Assembly: GCF_000760935.2 (NCBI RefSeq)
Contig: NZ_CP049744.1
Location: 1,956,501 to 2,020,500 of the forward strand
Reading direction: 5' to 3'
DNA: 64,000 nt
DNA from: Rhodococcoides fascians A25f
GTDB lineage: Bacteria > Actinomycetota > Actinomycetes > Mycobacteriales > Mycobacteriaceae
This document shows positions 1 to 8,866 of the stretch, piece after piece (within the stretch, counting starts at the first letter, position 1; every line of letters starts with the position of its first letter). The notes beneath the pieces were generated by a model. That model was not told the origin of the DNA and did no database searches. It saw only the letters and a program-made list of their open reading frames with translations. A program made the translations under genes and the position numbers.

Positions 1-24
1 AGATTCGAGCGCTACTACCTGTAA
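1..24 (+). CDS. 3' end of a gene entering from the left edge (partial)
   Basis: Frame 1 is open from the first base and ends with TAA at 22-24, giving only seven residues (RFERYYL). This would be the tail of a gene lying to the left and transcribed towards the AT-rich membrane protein. Seven codons cannot identify a family and chance is not excluded. Confidence 0.3.
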   Translation, partial: RFERYYL

Positions 25-32
25 ACGGCGCA

Positions 33-1799
33 TTGGGGTCATACCCACGACTCGACGCAATCTCGTATCGAGAACTGATGGACACGTTGAATTCGCTTAG
101 TCGCGGAGGAAGAATCCCAAGAATTTTAACTATCATTGTTTTTTCGTCTGTGGCAATTGTCTTTATTGGTTTAGTTGTCTATATGGCTCGCGAGTTCGAT
201 TTCTATCTGAAAATTGCTATGTTAGCATTCTATGGCACCGCAACGTTGATGTTGCTGGTTGAAGCTTTTCGGGCAACTGTGTTTGGCCGTGCGTATTTTA
301 AGTCGATTGTGAACCACACAGTTCTCCGTAAGACGCTACCTTTAACGCCGCTTCCGCCGCCTATTGCACCTCCATCCGGCGAGCGATCGTTATTGTCGTA
401 TCTTCTTTTGCCACGGCCGGCTGATCTAGCGAAATCCGTATTCTTTGTGTTGGGAATTCTTACCCTCCTGTCAGTGAATCCGGAAGTGGCTCGTGAGCAA
501 TACTTTTGGCAACGCGCACTTGTTCTGTTCCTTGTGTTGGAAATTGTCGTCTATCAATGCAGGTATCAGTGGAACGACTTACGGGGTCTGGGTGAGGACG
601 CCGCAGCCCCTGCTGCAGTGCAACGCGGTCGAATACCGACGACGGGCCGATCTCTAAGTTTGACGGTGTCTATTGTGCTGGCCGCTATGGGGCTCCGGCT
701 ATTTGTAGCTTTTATGGCATGCGCCTTCGATTTTGTCTCATTCTCGGAACATGTGGTACCAATGGTCATTGGCGTTTTCGGTCTAGGAGCAATTTACGAA
801 TATCTTCGAAATCGCGAGCGGGTGTCATATATCCCAACGGTAGCTGGCCCGCTTACTGCAGCACGTGGAGCAACCATATTTGCGGTATGTGTTGTGGTGG
901 GTCTCGGCTATCCCCTCCGAGCCGCTATTGGGTACTTCATGGGCGGAAGCGCCGTAAATTCGGACCGTGAGGTTCCTTGGGATTGGAAGTGGCCGAAGTA
1001 TTGGGAACTCGATGCACCTTACTTTACGGCTCTGGACTTCAATGCACCTCTTGTCTTAGTTTTGCTGCTATTGTTTTCGGTAGGTATTGTATTTGTATCC
1101 ATGACCTGGTGTTTGGAAGCAGGATCCTTCAGCTCGAATTTCTACCTTTCAGGCGGAAAAGAGAATATTGTTGTTGATCGGGATATTGGCAAGAAGCCCC
1201 ACCTGCTGGCCATGTTCGGTCATACCGAATGGGAGACTCATGTTTTTGGAGATCCGACGCCCCCCTCCGGCCTGCTAGTATCTTTTGACGGTCGTACGGT
1301 GCAATGGATGAAGTATCAAAGTCGTCCACTTGCAATTTGGAATGTTGCCTCGATCAGTGCTTGTTTATTTGGTTTAGGCTACGTTATCTCCATCTGGCAG
1401 GCGAATGCATTCTCGCTTGAGTATTATTTGTCCGTTGGTTTATTCTTTATCACCGCTCTCGCCATTCTTCTCTTGAAAACTAAGAGTCGGAAACTGCGCT
1501 CGACGATCTGGCTAATGTTCATTCTATCGACTCTGGTCATAGTCAAATCCCAAAATGGCAGCTGGCCTCTTGTATGGAATTATGGAGAGTCAATAGGACT
1601 GTCGCTTCCGGCAATGGTCGTCAGATCCTCACTTTCTGTCTGCGCCCTCGTGTGTCCATTGTTGGTTCACGAATTCTTTCGCAATTCGTCATATCGGGAT
1701 CTGGCGTTTCCGAAAATTAAAATCAGAAAATTGGTTACTTCAGCAATGACGTCCTTGGTGATCTTCGTTGTTGGATCCGAGACGGCATCAAGAATGTAG
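33..1799 (+). CDS. AT-rich polytopic membrane protein of unknown function
   Basis: 588 residues from a TTG at 33; an in-frame ATG at 78 is an equally plausible start (573 residues). I recognise no family. About ten hydrophobic segments are visible: two near residues 30-75, then around 135-150, 165-180, 210-230, 285-300 and 340-360, and several more after residue 440. A long soluble loop around 370-440 separates the two membrane halves. The base composition stands out: runs of T and A and codons such as TTA, ATT and TTT are common here, while the following genes are strongly GC-biased at third positions. This suggests recent acquisition. A gene appears to end just upstream at base 24, so the two may be co-transcribed. 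Function unknown. Confidence 0.75.
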   Translation: MGSYPRLDAISYRELMDTLNSLSRGGRIPRILTIIVFSSVAIVFIGLVVYMAREFDFYLKIAMLAFYGTATLMLLVEAFRATVFGRAYFKSIVNHTVLRKTLPLTPLPPPIAPPSGERSLLSYLLLPRPADLAKSVFFVLGILTLLSVNPEVAREQYFWQRALVLFLVLEIVVYQCRYQWNDLRGLGEDAAAPAAVQRGRIPTTGRSLSLTVSIVLAAMGLRLFVAFMACAFDFVSFSEHVVPMVIGVFGLGAIYEYLRNRERVSYIPTVAGPLTAARGATIFAVCVVVGLGYPLRAAIGYFMGGSAVNSDREVPWDWKWPKYWELDAPYFTALDFNAPLVLVLLLLFSVGIVFVSMTWCLEAGSFSSNFYLSGGKENIVVDRDIGKKPHLLAMFGHTEWETHVFGDPTPPSGLLVSFDGRTVQWMKYQSRPLAIWNVASISACLFGLGYVISIWQANAFSLEYYLSVGLFFITALAILLLKTKSRKLRSTIWLMFILSTLVIVKSQNGSWPLVWNYGESIGLSLPAMVVRSSLSVCALVCPLLVHEFFRNSSYRDLAFPKIKIRKLVTSAMTSLVIFVVGSETASRM

Positions 1800-1897
1800 G
1801 ACACCAGTGGTGAGTGGTGAGCATTGCCCCGAATCCCTACTACGTGACTGCGGAGAACTTAACAATGCGGCCGGCGCAGGTTCAATGAGGCCGGGGG

Positions 1898-3016
1898 GTG
1901 GGTGCCATTGGGCAACCACTAGAGGGCATGAGAGTCGTGATCAGCGGCGACACGCACATTCCGCGATTGCGTTTGGCCGCACAGCTCACCGAAGCGGGCC
2001 TGGACGTGATGAACTCCGTCAGCCGGTTCACCAGCGTGGTGGTGTGTTCGGATCCCACAACGGAAAGCCGAAAGATCGAACGGGCTCGCGCCCATGGTTT
2101 TCGGATCATCTCGGAGTCCGAGTTGCTCGACTTACTCCGGGATGTGCAGCCAGGAACGCCGAAAGGTACTCGGCCGCAGACCCAGCCAAAGCCACCCGTG
2201 CAGCAGCCCGATCCAGTCGCCGAGCCCTGGCAGACAAGAAGGGTCTTGGTCATGGGCGGTTCGCATGCTGAGTCGGTACTGATGCGGTCTCGCCTCATCC
2301 AACTCGGGGCCACACCGGCTGTGAATCTGAGCGCAGGCGTCACCGACATCCTGATCCTGGACGGCGGCGACGGAGATCCCCGGATACCGAAGGTGAAAGA
2401 ACGGGACCTCACACTGCTGACACCCGCATCGATCGACCGTGAATTGAAGATCGAGGAGCCTGCTCCGCTTCCGGTGCGGCGGTCGCGAATCGCCCCGCTG
2501 GTGCCGCGTGGTGGTGTCGTCGATCTGGATCCGAGCGTCACCATACTGACCTTGAACAGTTCGTGGCGGGCCGACGAGTCCGAGCGGGTGGGCGTCGACG
2601 TCGTCGCATTCTTGGTCAACGGCGACGAATTGGTATCCAGTGACGAGGATTTCGTTTTCTACAACGCTCCGGCTACCTCGGACGGCGCCGTTTCGATGTC
2701 GATCGACGGGGACAGTGAGCAGGGTGTGCGGATCGATCTGGCACTCGTTCCCGTGGAATGCGCCCGTATCGTCATCGCCGCAGCCATAGACGGCGACAAG
2801 ACATTCGGTGACGTCGGTGCCGTCTCGGTATCGCTCGATGGAGTCGATTCGACGGTCGCCACGGCAGTGCTCGACGCAGCCACGACCGAACAGTCGATGC
2901 TGCTTGCAGAGATCTATCGCCGAGGGGCTGGTTGGCGCTTCCGACCCATCGGTCAGGGCTACGACGACGGATTGGCTGAACTCGCCGTCAGATACGGCGT
3001 CGAGGTCGACAGCTAG
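1898..3016 (+). CDS. BRCT-BRCT-like-TerD fusion protein
   Basis: 372 residues from GTG at 1898, preceded by GAGG; an ATG at 1928 is the alternative. Residues about 10-85 look like a BRCT domain (RVVISGDTH start; LTEAGLDV then a VVVCSDP strand). Residues about 113-182 repeat the pattern (RRVLVMGG, LIQLGATPAV, TDILILDGG) as a second BRCT-like unit, after a Pro/Gln-rich linker. Residues about 205-372 are a TerD domain: VDVVAFLVNGD, SDEDFVFYNAP, VRIDLALVPVECARIVIAA and the C-terminal GWRFRPIGQGYDDGLAELAVRYGV are typical of the tellurite-resistance/stress TerD family, which binds calcium through acidic loops. BRCT domains usually bind DNA-repair partners or DNA ends, so a link of TerD to DNA damage is inferred. 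A stop lies just upstream in frame, so no exonuclease domain is fused here. Confidence 0.85.
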   Translation: MGAIGQPLEGMRVVISGDTHIPRLRLAAQLTEAGLDVMNSVSRFTSVVVCSDPTTESRKIERARAHGFRIISESELLDLLRDVQPGTPKGTRPQTQPKPPVQQPDPVAEPWQTRRVLVMGGSHAESVLMRSRLIQLGATPAVNLSAGVTDILILDGGDGDPRIPKVKERDLTLLTPASIDRELKIEEPAPLPVRRSRIAPLVPRGGVVDLDPSVTILTLNSSWRADESERVGVDVVAFLVNGDELVSSDEDFVFYNAPATSDGAVSMSIDGDSEQGVRIDLALVPVECARIVIAAAIDGDKTFGDVGAVSVSLDGVDSTVATAVLDAATTEQSMLLAEIYRRGAGWRFRPIGQGYDDGLAELAVRYGVEVDS

Positions 3017-3161
3017 CTGACCCTCCTCACTTATAAGCGCTGTCCACGCGGTGGGCCGCACCGCTGGCATTCGCCGTCTCATAGGTCTCAGACGATCAAG
3101 CTGTCAGTGGAGGTGTCTACGCTCGTCACCAATTGATCGGCCGAATGCGTAGGGGGACAAC

Positions 3162-3665
3162 ATGGTGACTCTGTCTGCAGTATCAGCACTGGTAGCGGTT
3201 TGCGTGCCGCTCATCGCGACCACTCTGTGGCGAATGCGGGATGAGAATCTCAGCAGCCGCGCGAGGACGCTCGCCAGGGCTTACGAGCGGAAGGAACGGC
3301 AATTCGTCTTCGCAGAGAACCTGGAAGCGATGGGTTTGCCCAACGAGGCAGCCAGGTCTCGTTACGACGGACTTTATGCGTTCTACCGGGTCGGTGTGCA
3401 ATGGAGCTATCGGCAGTCCAATCCGGCCGAGTTCGTAGCCGCCTTCGCCGGAGGGTTGGCCGTTCTCCTGGGTGTCGGCATGGCACTGATAGCTCCTCGG
3501 TCGTTACTTACATCGGTCCTCTCAGCCGGCCTGGTCTGCGTAGCCGCGGTGGCTTACGTAGCGTGGGGGTGGTTTGCGTTTCGTGAAGTTCGACGAACCA
3601 AGCCTCGAATCGAAGCGTTGGTCACGGATTTCGCATCGGTGTGCGGTTTAAGGGTGTCGCGCTGA
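3162..3665 (+). CDS. small membrane protein, unknown
   Basis: 167 residues from ATG at 3162 behind a good Shine-Dalgarno sequence (AGGGGG). There is one N-terminal hydrophobic segment (about 1-23), a charged Arg/Glu-rich region (about 25-80) that looks helical, and a hairpin of two transmembrane helices (about 90-110 and 114-136), followed by a short basic tail. I recognise no family. It stands alone, convergent with the acyl-CoA ligase whose stop is at 3701; an imperfect stem-loop at about 3683-3703 lies between them. Confidence 0.7.
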   Translation: MVTLSAVSALVAVCVPLIATTLWRMRDENLSSRARTLARAYERKERQFVFAENLEAMGLPNEAARSRYDGLYAFYRVGVQWSYRQSNPAEFVAAFAGGLAVLLGVGMALIAPRSLLTSVLSAGLVCVAAVAYVAWGWFAFREVRRTKPRIEALVTDFASVCGLRVSR

Positions 3666-3700
3666 GACGCAGCGAACGTCGACGTGGGAGAAGTGTTCTC

Positions 3701-5326
3701 CTACACCAACTCGATGACCTCCAACGCTCCGTCGGCGTGTGAGCTACGCAGTCGCTTCTTGTCGTATTTGCCGACACTGGTTTTCGGGACCTCGTCGATG
3801 AAGGTCCAACGTTCGGGCAATTGCCAATGCGCGACGCGACTGTCGAGGAACTCTTTCAGTTCCTCGGCCGTCACCGACGCGCCCTCGCGGACAACGACAG
3901 CCACCAGAGGCCGTTCGTCCCACTTGGCGTCCGGCACACCGATGACCGCGGCCTCCCGCACGGCCGGGTGTCCCATCACCTGGTTCTCGAGTTCCACCGA
4001 GGAAATCCACTCGCCACCGGACTTGATGATGTCCTTGGAGCGATCGGTCAGTCGTAGGTAGCCGCCTTCGGAGATCGTGCCCACGTCGCCGGTCCGCAGC
4101 CAGCCGTCGTCGAACTTGTCGTCTGCGTCGGCGCGGTAGTAGCTACCGGTGATCCACGGGCCACGCACCTCGAGTTCGCCGACGGTCTTGCCATCCCACG
4201 GCAACACCTCACCGGCATCGCCGACGAGGCGTGCTCGCACTCCGGCCACGAATCTGCCTTGTGTGCAGCGCAAGTCGAACTCGTCCTCCGGAGACAGGCC
4301 GGCGTCGGGCTTGCCGGAGGTGCCCAGTGGTGAGGTCTCGGTCATGCCCCACGCCTGCGAGATGTGCACGCCGTACTTCTCGTGGAATGCCTTCATCAGA
4401 CTCGGCGGGCACGCCGCACCGCCGACCACCACGTCACGCAGACTCGACAGGTCCGCTGGGTGCTCGTCCAGGTGAGCGAGCAGGGCCTGCCAGATCGTCG
4501 GAACCGCGGCCGCCGCCGTGGGACGCAACGTCGACATCATCTCCGCCAACGGAGCCGGCTGCAAAAACCTGTCGGGCATGATCAGCGACGCACCGACCAT
4601 CAGCGCTGCATAGGGCAAGCCCCACGACATCGCGTGGAACATCGGCACGATGGCCAAGACCTTGTCGGACTGCGCAATCGCCATCGCGTCGGTCATGCAG
4701 GCCTGCATCGAATGCAGGTAGATCGAGCGGTGCGAATACACGACCCCCTTGGGGTCACCGGTGGTGCCTGAGGTGTAACACATTGCGGCAGCGGATCGTT
4801 CGTCGAGCTCGGGCCAGTCGAACCCCTCCGGCTGACCCGCCAGCAGGTCCTCGTAGCCCAGTACTTCGATGCCGTCGGGTGCAGTGACCTGTGCCGGGTC
4901 GACGCCGACCACGATGAGATGCCGCACGGTCTCGAACGTCGGCAGCAAGGGTGTCAGCAGCGGCAGCAGGCTCGCGTCGGCGATGATCACCTGATCCTCG
5001 GCATGGTTGACGATGTAGGTGAGCTGCTCGGGGAAGAGCCGAATGTTCAGCGTGTGCAGCACCGCGCCCATCGCAGGAATCGCCATGTAGGCCTCCATGT
5101 GCGGGGCGTTGTTCCACATGAACGTGCCGACGCGCTGATCGTCGTCGACGCCGATCGACCGCAGACCGTGCGCCAGTTGCGCTGCCCGCCTGCCCAACTC
5201 CCCGAAGGTGACCGTAGTGGGGCCGCCGTCGGTCCAGGTGGTGATCTCGGCCGAGGAGTGAATGGACGTCCCGAATCGAACCAGCTGGCCGATGGACAGT
5301 GGGGTGTCCTGCATGGTGCTCTTCAT
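3701..5326 (-). CDS. AMP-forming fatty-acid--CoA ligase
   Basis: 541 residues, the usual length for the ANL superfamily. It should activate a carboxylic acid with ATP to an acyl-AMP and transfer it to CoA. Visible motifs: P-loop YTSGTTGDPKGVVYSHRS (about 184-201), WGMTETSPLG, LRTGDVG, the hinge RSKDIIKSGGEWIS and the C-terminal catalytic lysine in PKTSVGKYDKK. The KSGGEWIS form and the NIRLFPEQLTYIVNHAED segment resemble medium/long-chain FadD proteins of actinobacteria. The start at 5326 has a GCGAG-type ribosome site; a second ATG four codons on is possible. Chain length and role are unknown. It is monocistronic or the first gene of its unit. Confidence 0.9.
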   Translation of the reverse strand: MKSTMQDTPLSIGQLVRFGTSIHSSAEITTWTDGGPTTVTFGELGRRAAQLAHGLRSIGVDDDQRVGTFMWNNAPHMEAYMAIPAMGAVLHTLNIRLFPEQLTYIVNHAEDQVIIADASLLPLLTPLLPTFETVRHLIVVGVDPAQVTAPDGIEVLGYEDLLAGQPEGFDWPELDERSAAAMCYTSGTTGDPKGVVYSHRSIYLHSMQACMTDAMAIAQSDKVLAIVPMFHAMSWGLPYAALMVGASLIMPDRFLQPAPLAEMMSTLRPTAAAAVPTIWQALLAHLDEHPADLSSLRDVVVGGAACPPSLMKAFHEKYGVHISQAWGMTETSPLGTSGKPDAGLSPEDEFDLRCTQGRFVAGVRARLVGDAGEVLPWDGKTVGELEVRGPWITGSYYRADADDKFDDGWLRTGDVGTISEGGYLRLTDRSKDIIKSGGEWISSVELENQVMGHPAVREAAVIGVPDAKWDERPLVAVVVREGASVTAEELKEFLDSRVAHWQLPERWTFIDEVPKTSVGKYDKKRLRSSHADGALEVIELV

Positions 5327-5394
5327 CGATCTCGCTCCTGAAGTCTCGGCTTACACGTCGTTGTGCTCCGCGTCACACCATGCACGATACGGAC

Positions 5395-6492
5395 TTACTC
5401 GGACGCGTGGTCGCGGGTACCTCGGATTCGGGCGTCGACCTCGCGAACGGTGTCTCGATAGATGTCCGACGCGGGATCGATGACCGCGAAATGGCCACCC
5501 GGCCCTTCGACATAGTCGACCGAATCCGGGCCGGCAACAGCGGCGGCGTAGTACGCCCGACTGATCTCGAGCAGGTTGGGGTCGTCCGACTCCGCACTCG
5601 CCACCAGATGCGGCACACCGAGCGGAAGCCTCGAGATCGGAGACGATGCCTCGTACGTCTCCTGCGCTCCGGCGAATCGGGCACCGATCGCATTCGACAC
5701 CGCGCCCTCGCCGAGCCAGCGCTCGTCGCCGACCCGCAGATCGAGTACACCGGCCAGGCTGACCGCAAGAGCAGGTGTCACGGGCTTTCCCACGGAATCG
5801 GCCGCGGCTCGCAGTGCGAGCTGACCGCCTGCTGAGTGGCCGAACAGAACTATTCGAGACAGATCCAGATCACCGGGTGCCGTCTCCAACGCTGCGAGCG
5901 CGGATGCGACATCGCCGGTCGTCGCATCCCACCCGTGTTCGTCGGGGCGACGGTATTCGACGTTCCAGGTCGCGAAGCCGCGCTCCGTCAGATCGACGGC
6001 CATCGCGTCCATCAGATCGAACTCCCAGCGCGCACGCCAGTACCCACCGTGAATGAGCACGGCAACGGGAAAGGGGCCATCACCGACCGGCACGCGCAGT
6101 TCGCCGCGTTGCTCCGGGTGATCCCCGTACGACAGGATCGTGCCGGGGTGGAAGCGGTGGAAATACACGCTGTCGATCGCGAATCGCAGACCGTCGAGTC
6201 CGCGGCCGCGAATGTGAGTGCGAATTCCATCGGATCGATCCGGTGCGCACTGCCCGAGGTCGACTCGAACGACACTGCTGTACGACGACGTGTCGACGGG
6301 AATTCTGTCGCCGGGAACAACGATTACCTCATCGGATCCGGTTTCGGCGTCGACGATTCCGCCGGACAGCCCGCGTGCGTCGAGGGCCCTGGCCACCAGT
6401 TCTTGCGCGGTGGCGAGATCGGCGAACACACCGGGCGCGGCGATGATGTCGATGTGCTTCGAGACGTCGTTCATGGGTTTCACGCTACCCAC
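5395..6492 (-). CDS. alpha/beta hydrolase with an N-terminal extension
   Basis: 365 residues. The catalytic part starts near residue 130: AVLIHGGYWR supplies the oxyanion hole (HGG), GHSAGGQLAL holds the nucleophilic serine, and GGHFAVID near the C terminus the histidine. The HGGYWR and GHSAGG combination is that of the BD-FAE / kynurenine-formamidase-like esterase group. The first 120 residues are not a typical hydrolase N terminus: segments such as PGVFADLATAQELVARALDARG look like a separate small domain with a hydrophobic, acidic composition. Substrate unknown. It lies behind the acyl-CoA ligase on the same strand with a 68-base gap, so co-transcription is possible. An alternative start is the second Met (residue 7). 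Confidence 0.82.
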   Translation of the reverse strand: MGSVKPMNDVSKHIDIIAAPGVFADLATAQELVARALDARGLSGGIVDAETGSDEVIVVPGDRIPVDTSSYSSVVRVDLGQCAPDRSDGIRTHIRGRGLDGLRFAIDSVYFHRFHPGTILSYGDHPEQRGELRVPVGDGPFPVAVLIHGGYWRARWEFDLMDAMAVDLTERGFATWNVEYRRPDEHGWDATTGDVASALAALETAPGDLDLSRIVLFGHSAGGQLALRAAADSVGKPVTPALAVSLAGVLDLRVGDERWLGEGAVSNAIGARFAGAQETYEASSPISRLPLGVPHLVASAESDDPNLLEISRAYYAAAVAGPDSVDYVEGPGGHFAVIDPASDIYRDTVREVDARIRGTRDHASE

Positions 6493-6498
6493 CTGGCG

Positions 6499-6535
6499 TC
6501 GACCGAGCCCGAACGGCGAGTTCGGGCTCGGTCGA
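6499..6535 (-). terminator. 16-bp perfect stem-loop after the aldolase gene
   Basis: Arms 6499-6514 and 6520-6535 are perfect reverse complements with a 5-base loop. The stem lies just past the stop of the aldolase gene (6546) and just before the hydrolase start (6492), as expected for a transcription end. No T-run follows it on either strand. Confidence 0.6.
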
Positions 6536-6545
6536 ACGACGCGAA

Positions 6546-7430
6546 TTAGGCGTCGACAGCCTCGTTCAGCTCACGCAGACGGGGCAGTGCGCGGTTGGTG
6601 AGCAGGTCCTCGCGGGTCTCGGCGGAGACAGCCATGCTGTCCTTCCACAGTGACCGCCCTGCCATCGCTCCGCGGGCACCGTTGGCGACGGCGATGCGGA
6701 CCTGCTCGATGAACGTCTCGTGATCGACGCCCGCCGAGAGCACGGCCCACGGAACACCCTGTGCTGCTTCGGTCACCGCGGCACATGCCTCGGCGGAACC
6801 GGGGTAGGGAAGCTTGAGTACCTTGGCACCGCATTCGACCGAGATGCGGGTGGAGTCGGCGATGATCTTGCCGAAGCCGGCCTTGTAGTCCTCGTCGGAC
6901 TCGTTCTCGAGCTGGTAGGTCAGGATCTCGACGATGAGCAGCAGACCCTCGGCCGAGCAGGCCTTGACGAGGTCGCGGATCTCCTCGGCAACACGGGAAT
7001 CGACGCCCTGCTGCTCAGGGCGCATGTAGAACAGCATCTTGGCGACGTCTCCGCCGAGATCACGCACGACGCGGGGGGTCACGCCGTCGACGAAGCGGGT
7101 GTAGCGCAGACCGTCGGTCTCCTCGAAGCCCGAGGCATCCATGCCGACCACCAACGCGGTGTTGCGCGAGAGCACACCGTCGTCGACGATCTTCGGCAGT
7201 GCCACCTCCGGGTCCAGCAGGATCGCAGGCGCGTGATTGCCGAGGTAGCGAACCAGATCGGCCTTGGCCTCGGCGAGCTGCTCGACGGTGATCGAGCCCG
7301 GTCCGTCGGTGGCGTCCTTCATGACGGCCTTCATCCCGTTGCGCTGATCTCCGGCGACGATGAGCATGTTGCCGTCTGCGGTGGAGATGGCAGCCATTCC
7401 ACGACGTTCGAGGGTGGTGAGTTCGTTCAT
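6546..7430 (-). CDS. class I aldolase, LacD/YihT-like (ketose phosphate cleavage)
   Basis: 294 residues from ATG at 7430, chosen because GGAGAAGAAG lies directly upstream; a longer frame to 7469 would run into the operator palindrome. The fold is that of tagatose-1,6-bisphosphate aldolase (LacD) and 6-deoxy-6-sulfofructose-1-phosphate aldolase (YihT). Supporting segments are MLIVAGDQRNGM, the candidate Schiff-base lysine in CGAKVLKLPYP (Lys206), PWAVLSAGVD and the phosphate-binding NGARGAMAGRSLW. The pattern near the N terminus (DQR) and the SAGVD...GRSLW part look closer to YihT than to LacD. It would split a ketose 1-phosphate or bisphosphate into dihydroxyacetone phosphate and an aldehyde. 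It is last in the operon lacI-FGGY kinase-aldolase. An operator copy lies at 7469-7482, so it may also have its own control. Confidence 0.85.
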   Translation of the reverse strand: MNELTTLERRGMAAISTADGNMLIVAGDQRNGMKAVMKDATDGPGSITVEQLAEAKADLVRYLGNHAPAILLDPEVALPKIVDDGVLSRNTALVVGMDASGFEETDGLRYTRFVDGVTPRVVRDLGGDVAKMLFYMRPEQQGVDSRVAEEIRDLVKACSAEGLLLIVEILTYQLENESDEDYKAGFGKIIADSTRISVECGAKVLKLPYPGSAEACAAVTEAAQGVPWAVLSAGVDHETFIEQVRIAVANGARGAMAGRSLWKDSMAVSAETREDLLTNRALPRLRELNEAVDA

Positions 7431-7468
7431 CTTCTTCTCCTGGTGGGTGTTGGGGTCGAGCGCAGTCA

Positions 7469-7482
7469 AGACAACGTTGTCT
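7469..7482. promoter_or_regulatory. LacI-type operator, copy 1 (upstream of aldolase)
   Basis: AGACAACGTTGTCT, a perfect 14-bp palindrome with the central CG typical of LacI-family operators. It lies in the 70-base gap between the FGGY kinase and the aldolase, 39 bases before the aldolase start. The same 14 bases recur at 9917-9930. Confidence 0.75.
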
Positions 7483-7500
7483 CACTGCAGAAATGTGGGC

Positions 7501-8856
7501 TCAGATTTCTATGAGCGTCAGTAGGCGGGCGGCGAACAGTGCTGCACCGTAGGCGGTGTCCTGCGAGCGGGTCGAGACCGAAACGCCGGGCAGTACCTGA
7601 GCTCGTGCGTCTCGCACGCTGGCCATCCCGGCCCAGCCGCCGGTGAGCAATGTCGTCTTGGCAGGCGGCACCTCGGCGTCGAGTGCCTCGATGAGTCGAG
7701 CTACTTCGTCGTTGCCGTGCAACAGAATCGAACGGAACAGCTCCGCTGAATCGATACCGTCGGTGCGGACCGTGATGGACAGAACGCCGTCGTCGTTGCG
7801 GGCACCCGCGATGTCGATACCGCCGTCGGTGAACGGCCCACCTTCAGGCAGAGCGCACACTCGCTGATCCAGTAGATCGCGTCCGGTTCGATCGTTGATG
7901 TCGCACAGCTGCAACGCCCGTCGCATCAGCAAGCCGGTCTTGACTCCGGCAACGAGTACGTGTTGGCCCGGCACCACGTGGCGGACCGAGTTGATGAGAT
8001 GCTCGGCGAGTCTGCTCCGCGCGGCCGTGGTCAAGGGAGCGTCGAGTACCCGCAGCAGAACCTCGGCGGTGCCCATCGACACGTGGTACCGGTCGTGAGG
8101 GATCGCTCCGCCGGACACTGCGGACACGAGATGGTCGTGACCGGCCACAGTGAGGCGAGCGCCGGCGATGGACTCGGGAAGAGTTGCCGCGTCGGCGGTT
8201 CCGAGGTCTGTTCCGGCGTCGACCAAGGGCGGAATGAAATCGGCTCCGACGCCCAAGTGCGTCAACATCTCCGACCAGGGTTCGCCGCTGTCCTGATCGA
8301 GTAGTCCGGTGCGCGAACTCAGCGAGTAGTCGGCCACGGCGCGGCCGCCGAGGGACAGTACGACGAACTCCGGCAGGTTGAACCAGCGAAGCCCGTTCAA
8401 GCTCAGTCCGTTGTCGCGAAGGTGTGCGATCTTGACGACGGAGACCTGCACGCCGACGGGAAGGCCCGTCTTGCCGGCGAACTGATCGCGCAATTCGGCC
8501 GGCAGGTTGTCGACCTGCTGCTGACCGCGCGGATCGAACCAGGCGAAGGCCGGCGCGCGGACAACGTTGTCTTCATCGAGAAGGAAGCCCGTTTCGCCCA
8601 TCCCGGACACTGCGATGGCGGCGATGCGGGCGGCCGGATCGCCGGTGACGTCGGGCAGTCGACGCGCGACGGCGTCGAGCAGCTGCCCGATGGTGGCCAG
8701 CAAGTCCTCTGCGGCGAGGTCGGTGGTTCCGCCCGGGCCGTGCCGCCACGGTGTGGGGCTCTGCTCGATGAGCAGTTCGGTGCCGGCATCGTCGGTGACG
8801 AGTACTTTGACGCCGGTGCTCCCGAGGTCCAGTCCCGCAACAAGTCTGGGGTTCAC
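7501..8856 (-). CDS. FGGY-family carbohydrate kinase
   Basis: 451 residues, slightly short for the family. The N-terminal FGGY domain begins with LVAGLDLGSTGVKVLVTDD (phosphate loop), with FAWFDPRG and the RTGLLDQDSGEPW region further on. The C-terminal domain has GHDHLVSAVSGGAI, which holds the likely catalytic Asp, then MGTAEVLLR, and TLLTGGWAGMASVRDARAQV for adenosine binding. FGGY kinases phosphorylate sugars, ketoses or polyols. With the aldolase directly downstream, a ketose 1-phosphate product is the natural inference. The gap to the upstream lacI gene is 10 bases. An operator-like palindrome lies inside this gene at 8560-8571. Confidence 0.88.
   Translation of the reverse strand: MNPRLVAGLDLGSTGVKVLVTDDAGTELLIEQSPTPWRHGPGGTTDLAAEDLLATIGQLLDAVARRLPDVTGDPAARIAAIAVSGMGETGFLLDEDNVVRAPAFAWFDPRGQQQVDNLPAELRDQFAGKTGLPVGVQVSVVKIAHLRDNGLSLNGLRWFNLPEFVVLSLGGRAVADYSLSSRTGLLDQDSGEPWSEMLTHLGVGADFIPPLVDAGTDLGTADAATLPESIAGARLTVAGHDHLVSAVSGGAIPHDRYHVSMGTAEVLLRVLDAPLTTAARSRLAEHLINSVRHVVPGQHVLVAGVKTGLLMRRALQLCDINDRTGRDLLDQRVCALPEGGPFTDGGIDIAGARNDDGVLSITVRTDGIDSAELFRSILLHGNDEVARLIEALDAEVPPAKTTLLTGGWAGMASVRDARAQVLPGVSVSTRSQDTAYGAALFAARLLTLIEI
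8560..8571. promoter_or_regulatory. LacI-type operator, intragenic copy
   Basis: GACAACGTTGTC, the 12-bp core of the operators at 7469 and 9917, lies inside the FGGY kinase gene. It could serve as an auxiliary operator for DNA looping. It could also be chance, since it sits in coding sequence for ordinary residues. Confidence 0.45.
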
Positions 8857-8866
8857 GGAGTTGGTC

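Noticed and set aside
1768..2271. 167-codon plus-strand frame spanning the gap before the BRCT-TerD gene
   Set aside because: It overlaps the BRCT domain in another frame and is rich in Arg, His and Gly, typical of a shadow frame.
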